Of a DNA stretch of 64,000 nucleotides, positions 43,124-50,854 are shown piece after piece. The translations under genes were made by a program, and so were the position numbers. Source of the stretch: JACQAP01 sp035548375 (lineage in GTDB: Bacteria; Pseudomonadota; Gammaproteobacteria; Burkholderiales; JACQAP01); the NCBI GenBank assembly GCA_035548375.1, contig DASZTG010000011.1:1-64000 (forward strand). Reading direction: 5' to 3'. Position 1 is the stretch's first letter; every line of letters starts with the position of its first letter. Below the pieces are notes generated by a model. It was not told the DNA's origin. It worked only from the letters and a program-made list of their open reading frames with translations, and made no database searches.

Positions 43124-43138
43124 GCAATATGCATGCCA
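43124..43138 (-). promoter_or_regulatory. sigma-54 (RpoN) promoter-like sequence for the uraH operon
   Basis: Read leftward: TGGCATGCATATTGC. The -24 GG and -12 GC are exactly ten bases apart, within the RpoN consensus TGGCAc-N5-TTGCa. Next base on that strand is G. It points at uraH, about 190 bases downstream, first gene of the uraH-xdh-transport-puuD-guaD operon. RpoN control fits nitrogen scavenging from purines. Confidence 0.6.
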
Positions 43139-43165
43139 CGCATTTTTTGGCGGCGTGCGGCTTCG

Positions 43166-44095
43166 ATGAAAAAATCCTTCGATCCCGGCTATCCGCGCGA
43201 CCTCGTCGGCTACGGTCGCAATCCGCCCCACGCACAGTGGCCGGGCAATGCGCGCATCGCCGTGCAGTTCGTGCTGAATTACGAAGAGGGCGCGGAGAAC
43301 AGCGTCCTGCACGGTGATCCCGCCTCCGAGATTTTCCTGTCCGAAATCGTCGGTGCGCAGCCTTTCGTCGGTGCGCGCCATATGAGCATGGAATCCCTTT
43401 ATGAGTACGGCAGCCGCGCCGGCCTCTGGCGCCTGTTGCGCCTGTTCGAGGAGCGCAAGCTGCCGCTCACGATATTCGCGGTCGGCATGGCGGTCGCGCG
43501 CAATCCCGAGGCGATCCAGGCGATGGTCGAGCTGGGACATGAAATCGCGAGCCACGGCTGGCGCTGGATCAACTATCACGGCGTGGACGAGAACATCGAG
43601 CGCGAGCACATCGCGCTCGCCGTCGATGCCATCCGCAGGGTTGCCGGCACGGCGCCGCTGGGCTGGTATACCGGGCGCACCAGCGAAAATACGCGTCGAC
43701 TGGTCGCGGAATACGGCGGTTTCCTCTACGACGCCGATTCCTACAGCGACGACCTGCCTTACTGGGAAGTCGTCGACGGGAAGCCCGTGCTCATCGTGCC
43801 GTATACGCTGGACACGAACGACATGCGCTTTGCGACAGCGCAGGGCTTCAACAGCGGCGACCAGTTCTACTCCTATCTGCGCGACGCCTTCGACGTGCTC
43901 TACGCCGAAGGCGATACGTCCCCCAAGATGCTGTCGGTCGGGCTGCACTGCCGCTTGGCCGGCCGGCCTGCCCGCATCGCCGCGCTGGCACGCTTCCTCG
44001 ACCATGTGCAAAAGCACGACGGCGTCTGGATCTGCCGCCGCGTGGAAATCGCGCGCCACTGGATTGCGCAACATCCTTTCCGGCCCGCGGCGTGA
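43166..44095 (+). CDS. puuE: allantoinase PuuE (polysaccharide-deacetylase-fold)
   Basis: A 309-residue PuuE-type allantoinase. The polysaccharide-deacetylase fold is marked by AVQFVLNYEEGAENS (first strand), LTIFAVGMAVARNP, GHEIASHGWRWINYHG, and APLGWYTGRTSENTRRL plus LYDADSYSDDLPYW. These match Pseudomonas PuuE, a cofactor-light allantoinase that opens S-allantoin to allantoate. The start at 43166 (MKKSFDPGYPRDL) was chosen at the family N-terminus; two upstream ATGs exist and no clear ribosome site is seen. The stop overlaps the uraD start (GTGA). Confidence 0.94.
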   Translation: MKKSFDPGYPRDLVGYGRNPPHAQWPGNARIAVQFVLNYEEGAENSVLHGDPASEIFLSEIVGAQPFVGARHMSMESLYEYGSRAGLWRLLRLFEERKLPLTIFAVGMAVARNPEAIQAMVELGHEIASHGWRWINYHGVDENIEREHIALAVDAIRRVAGTAPLGWYTGRTSENTRRLVAEYGGFLYDADSYSDDLPYWEVVDGKPVLIVPYTLDTNDMRFATAQGFNSGDQFYSYLRDAFDVLYAEGDTSPKMLSVGLHCRLAGRPARIAALARFLDHVQKHDGVWICRRVEIARHWIAQHPFRPAA

Positions 44096-44610
44096 AGCTT
44101 TCTATCCACCAAATCGACGCCATGGAGCGCGATGCCTTCGTCGCGCACCTGGACGGCATCTACGAGCACTCGCCCTGGGTCGCGGAGCGTTCCTGGAAGG
44201 GACGACCGTTTCGCTCGCGCGATGCGTTGCATGCAGCCATGCAGGACGCGGTTGCCGCGGCCAGCCATGAAGAGCAGCTGGCACTCATTCGTGCCCATCC
44301 GGAACTGGCGGGCCGGCTCGGTGTGGCCGAGACGTTGACGGATGCCTCGCGCAGCGAACAAGCCGGCGCCGGGCTGGACCGTTGCACGCCCGAGGAATTC
44401 GCCAGGCTGCAGGAGCTTAACGCCGCTTACCGCGAGAAATTCGACTTCCCATTCATCGTCGCCGTGCGCGGGTTGACGCGCGGGCATATCATCGCCCAGA
44501 TGGAGCAGCGCCTGGCACATACGAGGGAGCAGGAATTCAGCGCCTGCCTGGTGGAAATCGGGCGCATCGCCGGTTTCCGCCTCCACGATCTCGTCGGAAG
44601 CGCCCATTGA
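44092..44610 (+). CDS. uraD: OHCU decarboxylase
   Basis: A 172-residue enzyme that decarboxylates 2-oxo-4-hydroxy-4-carboxy-5-ureidoimidazoline to S-allantoin. The start codon is GTG, overlapping the puuE stop. Signature segments: LDGIYEHSPWVAERSWKGRPF, IRAHPELAGRL (His and Glu near the active site) and LNAAYREKFDFPFIVAVRG. The family length is 165-175. It closes the gap between 5-hydroxyisourate hydrolase and allantoinase and guarantees the S enantiomer. Cytoplasmic. Confidence 0.95.
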   Translation: MKLSIHQIDAMERDAFVAHLDGIYEHSPWVAERSWKGRPFRSRDALHAAMQDAVAAASHEEQLALIRAHPELAGRLGVAETLTDASRSEQAGAGLDRCTPEEFARLQELNAAYREKFDFPFIVAVRGLTRGHIIAQMEQRLAHTREQEFSACLVEIGRIAGFRLHDLVGSAH

Positions 44611-44623
44611 AGCGGAGCAGTCC

Positions 44624-45637
44624 ATGAAAGATGAGTCGATCCATACGCCGGATTTCGTGCGCCAGTGCGTGAACCTGGCGGATCCCCGGCTTGGCGCAAA
44701 GGCGCTTTCCGCGACGGATGAGTTCTTCGCGCCGAAGGAACGCATGCTGTCACGCGACGCGGCTGTGTTCATCGCCGGCAAATACGACGACAACGGCAAG
44801 TGGATGGACGGTTGGGAAACCCGCCGCCGCCGTGGTCCCGGCCACGATTCCTGCGTGATCCGCCTCGGGCTTCCCGGTGCGATACGCGGCTTCGACATCG
44901 ATACCAGCCATTTCACCGGCAACTATCCGCCGGCCGTTTCCATCGAGGCGTGCCTGTCCGAACGCGATCCCGGAGCCGACGCGGAATGGGTCGAACTGAT
45001 TGCGCCGATGAAGCTCTCGGGTAACACGCATCATTTTCCGGCGGTTGTCGATCCGCGCGTCTGGAGCCACCTGCGGCTACATATATATCCGGATGGCGGC
45101 ATTGCCCGGCTGCGTGTCTATGGAGAAGTCGCGCGCGATTGGAGCAAGCGGGGAGGAGACACGCTCTACGATCTGGCGGCGGTCGAAAACGGCGGTCGTC
45201 CGGTGGCCTGGAACGATGCGCACTTCGGTAATCCGGTGAACCTGCTGGCGCCGGGACGTGGCGAGAACATGGGCGACGGATGGGAAACCCGGCGCCGACG
45301 CGAACCGGGCAACGATTGGTGCGTGCTGGCGCTCGGCACGGCGGGCACCGTTCGCAAGATCGAAGTCGACACGGCACATTTCAAGGGCAATTATCCCGAT
45401 CGTTGCTCGTTGCAGGCCACCAATGCGAAGAACGTGCCGGATCAGGCGCTCGTCACGCAAAGCATGTTCTGGCCGGTGCTGCTGCCCGAGCAGCCGCTTT
45501 CGATGGATGCCGTGCACGTGTTCGAGAAGCAGCTGGCCGACGTCGGCCCGATTACGCACGTGCGCTTCAACATCATTCCTGACGGCGGCATAAGCCGGCT
45601 GCGGCTGTGGGGACAAGTCGCCGGCATCCGCAAATGA
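44624..45637 (+). CDS. alc: allantoicase
   Basis: A 337-residue allantoicase (allantoate to ureidoglycolate plus urea). It has two tandem homologous jelly-roll halves. The first contains MDGWETRRRRGPGHDSCVIRL and DTSHFTGNYPPAVSIEAC; the second GDGWETRRRREPGNDWCVLAL and DTAHFKGNYPDRCSLQA. That duplicate pattern is diagnostic of the Alc family. Length typical (330-345). The start has GGAG upstream. It overlaps allA by four bases, making puuE-uraD-alc-allA an operon. Confidence 0.96.
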   Translation: MKDESIHTPDFVRQCVNLADPRLGAKALSATDEFFAPKERMLSRDAAVFIAGKYDDNGKWMDGWETRRRRGPGHDSCVIRLGLPGAIRGFDIDTSHFTGNYPPAVSIEACLSERDPGADAEWVELIAPMKLSGNTHHFPAVVDPRVWSHLRLHIYPDGGIARLRVYGEVARDWSKRGGDTLYDLAAVENGGRPVAWNDAHFGNPVNLLAPGRGENMGDGWETRRRREPGNDWCVLALGTAGTVRKIEVDTAHFKGNYPDRCSLQATNAKNVPDQALVTQSMFWPVLLPEQPLSMDAVHVFEKQLADVGPITHVRFNIIPDGGISRLRLWGQVAGIRK

Positions 45638-46143
45638 GCGCGCCGCGCAAGCTGGTCGTGCAACCGCTGACGCGCGCGGCCTTCGCGGCCTTCGGCGACG
45701 TGATCGAGATCGAAGGCGCGCAATCATTTCCCATCAATGGCGACACCTGCATCCGATACAACGACCTTGCTCACCTGGATGTCGCCGGGCAAGGCGGCCG
45801 TGCGGCGATGAGCCTGTTTCGCGGGCAGCCCGTATCGTTTCCCCTCGAGATATCCGAAGTCGAACGCCATCCGCTCGGCAGCCAGTCCTTCACGCCGATG
45901 GGCGAGATTCCGTTCCTGATCGTCGTGGCGATAAACGGGAGCAACGGCCAGCCGGGCGAGCCTTCCGCATTCCTGAGCAATGGACGCCAGGGCGTGAATT
46001 ACGCGCGCGGTGTCTGGCATCACCCGCTGTTATCTCTCGGCAAGGTCAGCGATTTTCTTGTGATAGACCGTGCCGGCGCGGGAGAAAACTGCGACGTCGC
46101 GCCTCTGCCGGCGCGCTTCCTGATCGAAACCATCCAGCGCTGA
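45634..46143 (+). CDS. allA: ureidoglycolate lyase
   Basis: A 169-residue cupin-fold enzyme that splits ureidoglycolate into glyoxylate and urea. It starts LVVQPLTRAAFAAFGDVIEIEG, has FSLFRGQP-like CORE (MSLFRGQPVSFPLEISEVERHPLGSQSF), and ends GVNYARGVWHHPLLSLG, the typical AllA histidine-rich region, and DFLVIDRAGAGENCD. Length matches E. coli AllA (160). Its ATG overlaps the alc stop. It completes urate to glyoxylate. Urea release would need a urease, not present in the window. Confidence 0.95.
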   Translation: MSAPRKLVVQPLTRAAFAAFGDVIEIEGAQSFPINGDTCIRYNDLAHLDVAGQGGRAAMSLFRGQPVSFPLEISEVERHPLGSQSFTPMGEIPFLIVVAINGSNGQPGEPSAFLSNGRQGVNYARGVWHHPLLSLGKVSDFLVIDRAGAGENCDVAPLPARFLIETIQR

Positions 46144-46366
46144 GATTGCCGGCGAACGCGAGCGCCGCTCGCGCTTTCGGGGTGAGTTGCAAGCCGCCGA
46201 GGCCCTCCCAACAGACGTGCGTATTTGCGCGTGCTTGCATCGCACCAATCACGAACACCCGAATGTCATCGCGGCTTCATTCTGAAGCGCGCAAGAATAT
46301 CCAAAGTTTCTTTAAGTCCATGTTTTGACGGTTTCGCGGACTCGCGGGTCGCATGTTGCAATTCCG
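46144..46366. other. intergenic, upstream part of the channel-gene leader
   Basis: Together with the leader to 46496 this is 353 bases without a gene. Just after the allA stop is a short 7-bp stem (CGCGAGC, 46157-46163, with GCTCGCG, 46167-46173) followed by CTTTCGG, a poor terminator. The rest shows no clear coding frame; I see no further motif except the sigma-54-type sequence that follows. Confidence 0.5.
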
Positions 46367-46382
46367 TGGCATAGGGATTGCA
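46367..46382 (+). promoter_or_regulatory. sigma-54 (RpoN) promoter-like sequence for the channel gene
   Basis: TGGCATAGGGATTGCA: GG and GC of the -24/-12 elements are exactly ten bases apart, and TGGCA plus TTGCA match the RpoN consensus almost fully. The predicted transcript would begin near 46393 and reach the OMP gene start at 46497. No enhancer site was recognised upstream. Confidence 0.68.
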
Positions 46383-46496
46383 GAGTCTTCCGCAGTGCAT
46401 TTTCCGGAGGCGTTTCCATCCGGTCGATGCGTGCGCATGGCCGGCGGGCATCCAGCCGGCATTTCGAAGGTTTGCGGACATCAAGGGAGTCAAAAC

Positions 46497-47348
46497 ATGA
46501 GCGGCATTTTTTCGGGGACACGGATCGCGAGGGCATTGCTCGCGCTCGTTGCGGCATTTTTCATCGGCTCCGCCTGTGCGGCGGAATGGAGCGACACGTC
46601 GATCGGTTATCGCTACGGCACGAAGTTTCGCGAGCCCTTCAACGACGAGGACATCAGCAAGAACATCATCGATTTCCAGCATGCAAGCGGCTACAAGTAC
46701 GGCGTCAACTTCTTCAACATCGACCTGCTGATGTCCGACAAGAACGATCCGGGCGCGAACAGCGCAGGCGCGCAGGAAGCCTATATCGTCTATCGCAATA
46801 CGCTGGACGCGGCGAAAATATTCGGCGGCGAATACAAATTCGGCCCGATCCGCGACATCGGCGCCACCATCGGCTTCGACTGGAACACCAAGAACGACGT
46901 CGGCTACTCCTCCAAGAAGCGCATGCTGGTGGCGGGCCCGACGATCATGATGGACGTTCCCGGATTCCTGAACATCAGCGTGCTGGCGCTCTGGGAAAGC
47001 AACGCGCCGGTCGGCATCACCAGCCGTTATGAATACGACACCCATCCGATGCTGGATTTCGCGTGGGGCATACCGATCGGTACGTCGCCGTTCAGCTTCC
47101 AGGGCTACTTCGACATCATCGGCTCCAAGGGCAAGGACGAATTCGGCAACGACACCAAGACGGAAATCCACTTCGACGGCGCGATCATGCTCGACGTGGG
47201 GCGCGTGCTCGGCGGGCCGAAGGACACGTTCAAGGTCGGCCTCGAATACGAATACTGGGAAAACAAGTTCGGCAACGACCACAACGGCCCGGCCGGCGAC
47301 GGCGCCTTCGCCAAGACCCCCATGATCCGCGCGGAGTATCACTTCTAG
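46497..47348 (+). CDS. Tsx-like nucleoside channel outer-membrane protein
   Basis: A 283-residue outer-membrane protein after AGGGAGTCAAAAC. Signal peptide residues 1-27 (cleaved after SACA). The mature protein begins EWSDTSIGYRYGTKFREPFND and has alternating aromatic strands such as GYKYGVNFFNIDLLMSD, IGATIGFDWNTKNDVGYSSK, PFSFQGYFDIIGSKGKD and the C-terminal strand MIRAEYHF ending in Phe, all typical of 12-strand Tsx-family nucleoside channels. It stands between the allantoin operon and the BMP binding protein, so it likely carries nucleosides or nucleobases across the outer membrane. A sigma-54-type promoter precedes it. Confidence 0.88.
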   Translation: MSGIFSGTRIARALLALVAAFFIGSACAAEWSDTSIGYRYGTKFREPFNDEDISKNIIDFQHASGYKYGVNFFNIDLLMSDKNDPGANSAGAQEAYIVYRNTLDAAKIFGGEYKFGPIRDIGATIGFDWNTKNDVGYSSKKRMLVAGPTIMMDVPGFLNISVLALWESNAPVGITSRYEYDTHPMLDFAWGIPIGTSPFSFQGYFDIIGSKGKDEFGNDTKTEIHFDGAIMLDVGRVLGGPKDTFKVGLEYEYWENKFGNDHNGPAGDGAFAKTPMIRAEYHF

Positions 47349-47477
47349 GTTCGCGCCGCGAAATCAAGGTAGGCGGCATCGCCACGTGCGGCGCGACTTT
47401 GCCGCCGCGTGGCGAACGCGTTGGGATAAGCTATGGTGCGGCACAAAGGCACGCTGGAATTCTCAAGGAGGAAGGGT

Positions 47478-48563
47478 ATGAACGGATTCTGTTCCCGTCT
47501 GGTTGCATTGCTTCTTGGTGCGACGCTCGCCGTGGTCGCGTCGTCGGGCGCAATCGGCGCCGAACCGCTGAAGGTCGGCTTCGTCTATGTTGGGCCGGTT
47601 GGCGACGCCGGCTGGACCTACGCGCACGATCAAGGGCGGCTCATGCTCGAGAAGGAAATGGCCGGCAAGGTCAAGACGACATTCGTGGAAAACGTGCCGG
47701 AAGGCGCGGACGCGGAGCGCGTGATCCGCCAACTCGTGACCGACGGCAACAAGGTCATCTTCACCACTTCTTTCGGCTACATGAACGCTACCGAAAAGGT
47801 CGCGAAGGCATTTCCGGACGTGATTTTCGAGCATGCCACCGGTTACAAGACCTCGAAGAATATGGGCGTCTACGAGGCGCGGTTTTACGAAGGCGCTTAC
47901 TTGCTCGGCGTGCTGGCCGGCAAGATGACCAAGTCCGACACGCTGGGCTTCGTCGGATCGTTTCCGATTCCCGAGGTGGTGCGCAACATCAACGCCTACA
48001 CGCTGGGCGCGAAGAGCGTGAACCCGAAGATCAAGACCAAGGTCATCTGGGTCAACACGTGGTACGACCCTGCGAAGGAACGCCAGGCCGCCGAAACGCT
48101 GGTTGCCCAGGGCGCGGATGTCCTGTGCCAGAACACCGATTCGCCCGCCATCCTGCAAGTCGCGCAGGAAAAAGGCGTCTACGCGTTCGGCTGGGATTCG
48201 GACATGACCAAGTTCGCGCCCAAGTCGCACCTGTCGGCCAACACGAACAACTGGGGCGTCTACTACGTGGATACCGTCAAGAAAATCCTGGCGGGGACAT
48301 GGAAGCCGGAGGTCGTGAAGTGGGGCCTGAAGGAGAAACTTGTCGTCATGTCGCCGGTAAATCCAGCCGTGCCCGCCGACGGCAAGAAGGCGTTCGAGGA
48401 CAAGAAAAAGGCGATGATGGATGGGAAGTTCACGCCGTTCCAGGGGCCCGTCAAGGACCAGTCCGGCGCCATCAAGGTCGCCGAGGGCAAGACCATGCCG
48501 CTCGAGGAACTCATGGGGTTCAACTGGTATGTCGAGGGCGTCGAGGGCAGCATTCCGAAGTAA
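47478..48563 (+). CDS. BMP-family ABC transporter substrate-binding protein
   Basis: A 361-residue periplasmic binding protein after AAGGAGGAAGGGT. Signal peptide about 1-30 (cleaved after GAIGA). The mature sequence has the BMP/PnrA hallmarks KVGFVYVGPVGDAGWTYAHDQG, IFTTSFGYMNATEKVAKAFPDVIFEHATG, ARFYEGAYLLGVLAGKMTK and YAFGWDSDMTKFAPKSHL. The lipobox cysteine is absent, so it is soluble and periplasmic. Homologues bind purine nucleosides or bases. It is encoded separately from its ATPase and permeases (35209-38769), which lie on the other arm of the cluster. A terminator-like hairpin follows. Confidence 0.94.
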   Translation: MNGFCSRLVALLLGATLAVVASSGAIGAEPLKVGFVYVGPVGDAGWTYAHDQGRLMLEKEMAGKVKTTFVENVPEGADAERVIRQLVTDGNKVIFTTSFGYMNATEKVAKAFPDVIFEHATGYKTSKNMGVYEARFYEGAYLLGVLAGKMTKSDTLGFVGSFPIPEVVRNINAYTLGAKSVNPKIKTKVIWVNTWYDPAKERQAAETLVAQGADVLCQNTDSPAILQVAQEKGVYAFGWDSDMTKFAPKSHLSANTNNWGVYYVDTVKKILAGTWKPEVVKWGLKEKLVVMSPVNPAVPADGKKAFEDKKKAMMDGKFTPFQGPVKDQSGAIKVAEGKTMPLEELMGFNWYVEGVEGSIPK

Positions 48564-48586
48564 GCGGGTGTTTTGCAATTTGATCG

Positions 48587-48608
48587 CGGGGCGGCGCGTG
48601 CCGCCCCG
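48587..48608 (+). terminator. hairpin after the BMP binding-protein gene
   Basis: CGGGGCGGC (48587-48595), loop GCGT, GCCGCCCCG (48600-48608) is a very stable 9-bp stem 23 bases after the stop. Only TT follows, so it may stop polymerase weakly or stabilise the mRNA end. Confidence 0.55.
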
Positions 48609-48620
48609 TTCGCACTCAAA

Positions 48621-48744
48621 AGGCGTGAATGCGTGAAGGGTGAATGAGTGAAGGGTATCTGGGCGGAAGGGAGAAGGGCGAAGAGTAAATGCCTCATGCC
48701 TTAAAGCTTCTACCCTTTCCCCTTCCCGCGTTTCCGCATTCACC
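48621..48744. repeat. purine/pyrimidine-skewed imperfect inverted repeat
   Basis: The left arm is G/A-rich with repeated GTGAATG and GTGAAGGG units; the right arm is C/T-rich (CCCTTTCCCCTTCCC, CATTCACC). GGTGAATG (48639-48646) is the exact complement of CATTCACC (48737-48744). It occupies most of the gap between the BMP and deaminase genes and resembles the tract at 3887-3970. Confidence 0.52.
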
Positions 48745-48755
48745 GACAGGCAAAC

Positions 48756-49775
48756 ATGACCGAAGCGGGCATGCAATTGTTCATGCGCGGCATCCCCAAG
48801 GCGGAGCTGCACCTGCATATCGAAGGCACGCTCGAGCCCGAGATGGTGTTTGCGCTCGCGCGCAAGCACGGCGTCAAGCTCAAGCATGCGTCCGTGGAGG
48901 CCTTGCGCGCAGCCTACGACTTCCACAACCTGCAGTCCTTCCTGGACATCTACTACGAGGGCGCCAACGTCCTGCGCGACGAGGACGACTTCCGCGCGAT
49001 GACCGCCGCGTATATCTCGCGCGTGCACGACCAGGGAGTCGTGCATGTCGAGATCTTTTTCGACCCGCAGACGCACACCGATCGCGGCATCGCGTTCGAA
49101 ACGGCGTTGAACGGCATCCGGCGCGGGCTCGACGAGGCGCGCGACAAGCTCGGCATGACTTCGCGGCTGATCATGTGCTTCCTGCGGCACCTGAGCGCGG
49201 AGTCGGCGATGCGGACGCTGGAGCAGGCATTGCCGTGGAAGGAGCACATCCACGCGGTCGGCCTGGATTCGTCGGAGATCGGGCATCCGCCGTCGAAATT
49301 CTCCGCGGTGTTCGCGCGAGCGCGGGAGGAAGGCTTCCTGACCGTGGCGCACGCGGGCGAGGAAGGGCCGCCGGAATACATCCACGAAGCGCTGGACGAC
49401 CTCAAGGTTTCGCGGATCGACCACGGAGTTCGCAGCGAAGAGGACGCCGCGTTGATGAGGCGGCTGGCGACGGAAAATATGCCGTTAACCGTCTGCCCAC
49501 TGTCCAACGTCAAGCTCGCCGTGTTCAAGCGCATCGAGGACCACAACATCAAGCGGATGCTCGACAAGGGAATCCGGGTCACCGTGAATTCAGACGATCC
49601 CGCTTACTTCGGCGGTTATCTGCTCGAAAACTTCGTCGCGATCCAGCGCGCGCTGAAGCTCACGCGCGACGACATCCGCAAGCTCGCGGCGAATTCCATC
49701 CTCGCGTCCTTCCTGCCGTTCGAGAAGAAGCAGTACTGGCTGGGGCAGATCGAGCGCTTCGCCGTCGCTGCTTAG
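48756..49775 (+). CDS. adenosine/adenine deaminase family enzyme, adenine-deaminase type
   Basis: A 339-residue zinc deaminase. ELHLHIEGTLEPEMVFALARKHGV gives H19 and H21; then come DIYYEGANVLRDEDDFRAM, HAGEEGPPEYI, RIDHGVR and NSDDPAYFGGY with the metal Asp. The segment AVGLDSSEIGHPPSKF (SSExGHPP instead of the GDE-containing loop of true adenosine deaminases) and the FFDPQTHTDRGI phrase follow the Pseudomonas PA0148 / yeast Aah1 group, characterised as adenine deaminases. I therefore expect adenine to hypoxanthine, feeding xanthine dehydrogenase. ATG at 48756 used; 48771 is possible. Cytoplasmic. Confidence 0.9.
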   Translation: MTEAGMQLFMRGIPKAELHLHIEGTLEPEMVFALARKHGVKLKHASVEALRAAYDFHNLQSFLDIYYEGANVLRDEDDFRAMTAAYISRVHDQGVVHVEIFFDPQTHTDRGIAFETALNGIRRGLDEARDKLGMTSRLIMCFLRHLSAESAMRTLEQALPWKEHIHAVGLDSSEIGHPPSKFSAVFARAREEGFLTVAHAGEEGPPEYIHEALDDLKVSRIDHGVRSEEDAALMRRLATENMPLTVCPLSNVKLAVFKRIEDHNIKRMLDKGIRVTVNSDDPAYFGGYLLENFVAIQRALKLTRDDIRKLAANSILASFLPFEKKQYWLGQIERFAVAA

Positions 49776-49818
49776 AGTTTTCAGGTGAGGGGTAGTCATT
49801 GAGCACAAGTGCCTGGGC

Positions 49819-50844
49819 ATGATCGAGCAATCCGACGACCGCGTACTGGTCGACGACTGGCATCCTGTCGCGTCGTCGGCATCGCTCATCGCTGGCAAGC
49901 TGGTTCCGGTGCAATTGCTCGGCCGCGAAGTCGTGCTCTGGCGCGATCCCGAGAATATCGTGCATGGCTGGGAGGATCGTTGCCCGCATCGAGGAACGCG
50001 GCTTTCGATCGGGAAGGTCGCGGGCAGCGAAGTCGTATGCGCGTACCACGGCTGGCATTTCGGGAAGGACGCGCGCTGTACCCGGGTCCCGGCGTTGCCG
50101 GAATTGGCCGGCAAGATGCAGGCACAGGTCAGGACCTACCATGCACGAGAGCAATACGGGCTGGTCTGGGTCTGCGTCGGCGAGCCGGCGGCGGGCCTGT
50201 TGCCGTTTCCGGAGTATGCCGACCCGAAGCTGCGCAAGGTATTGTGCGGTCCGTATGAGGTTTGCAGCAGCGGTCCGCGCATCGTGGAGAATTTCCTGGA
50301 CATGGCGCATTTCCCCATGGTGCATACCGGCATCCTCGGCGATCCGGGGCGCCCCGAAGTGCGGGACTACGAGGTGGGAGAGTTCGACGATGGCGAGGGC
50401 GGCAAGGGCATCCTCGCCACCCAGTGCTTCGCCTGGCAGCCGCAGACGAACAGCCTCGCGCACGGCGGCAGCGAGGTGGAGTACACCTATCGCGTGGTGC
50501 GCCCCTTGACCGCAATCCTGACCAAGCTGCCGCAGGCGCAAACGGAATTCCGCGAGGCCATCAGCCTGCACGTGCAACCGGTCGAGGAGGAGTGCAGTCG
50601 CGTCTGGATCGTGCTCGCGCTGACGAATTTCGTGCAGCCCGAGCAGGAATTGCGTGCGTTCCAGGATCGCATCTTCCTGCAGGACAAGCCGATCCTCGAA
50701 AACCAGGTGCCGAAGAGGCTGCCGCTCGATCCCGGCGCGGAAATGCCGGTGCGCTGCGATCGCATGTCGCTCGCCTACCGGCGCTACCTGCGCGAAAAGC
50801 GCCTGTGCTACGGCGTCGTGCGCGCCCAGCCGGCCCATGCCTGA
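49819..50844 (+). CDS. Rieske non-heme iron oxygenase, alpha-subunit type, unknown substrate
   Basis: A 341-residue mono- or dioxygenase. The Rieske cluster ligands are C55-P-H57 and C74-x2-H77 (CPHRG, CAYHGW). The catalytic mononuclear iron site has N158, bridging D161, H164 and H169 in ENFLDMAHFPMVH. The fold resembles pheophorbide-a/vanillate demethylase-like enzymes and also the N-demethylases of methylxanthines, but no demethylase reductase partner is beside it. The stop lies within the next gene's leader; spacing to 8-oxoguanine deaminase is a few bases, so the two are co-transcribed. I infer that it acts on a purine or purine-related compound. Substrate and electron donor are unknown. 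Confidence 0.9.
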   Translation: MIEQSDDRVLVDDWHPVASSASLIAGKLVPVQLLGREVVLWRDPENIVHGWEDRCPHRGTRLSIGKVAGSEVVCAYHGWHFGKDARCTRVPALPELAGKMQAQVRTYHAREQYGLVWVCVGEPAAGLLPFPEYADPKLRKVLCGPYEVCSSGPRIVENFLDMAHFPMVHTGILGDPGRPEVRDYEVGEFDDGEGGKGILATQCFAWQPQTNSLAHGGSEVEYTYRVVRPLTAILTKLPQAQTEFREAISLHVQPVEEECSRVWIVLALTNFVQPEQELRAFQDRIFLQDKPILENQVPKRLPLDPGAEMPVRCDRMSLAYRRYLREKRLCYGVVRAQPAHA

Positions 50845-50854
50845 GGAAAATCCC

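Noticed and set aside
46157..46173. Hairpin after allA as an intrinsic terminator.
   Set aside because: The 7-bp stem lacks a T run; I kept it only as a note.
47410..47425. A further sigma-54-like sequence TGGCGAACGCGTTGGG before the BMP gene.
   Set aside because: The -12 GC is replaced by GG, so it fails the invariant part of the consensus.
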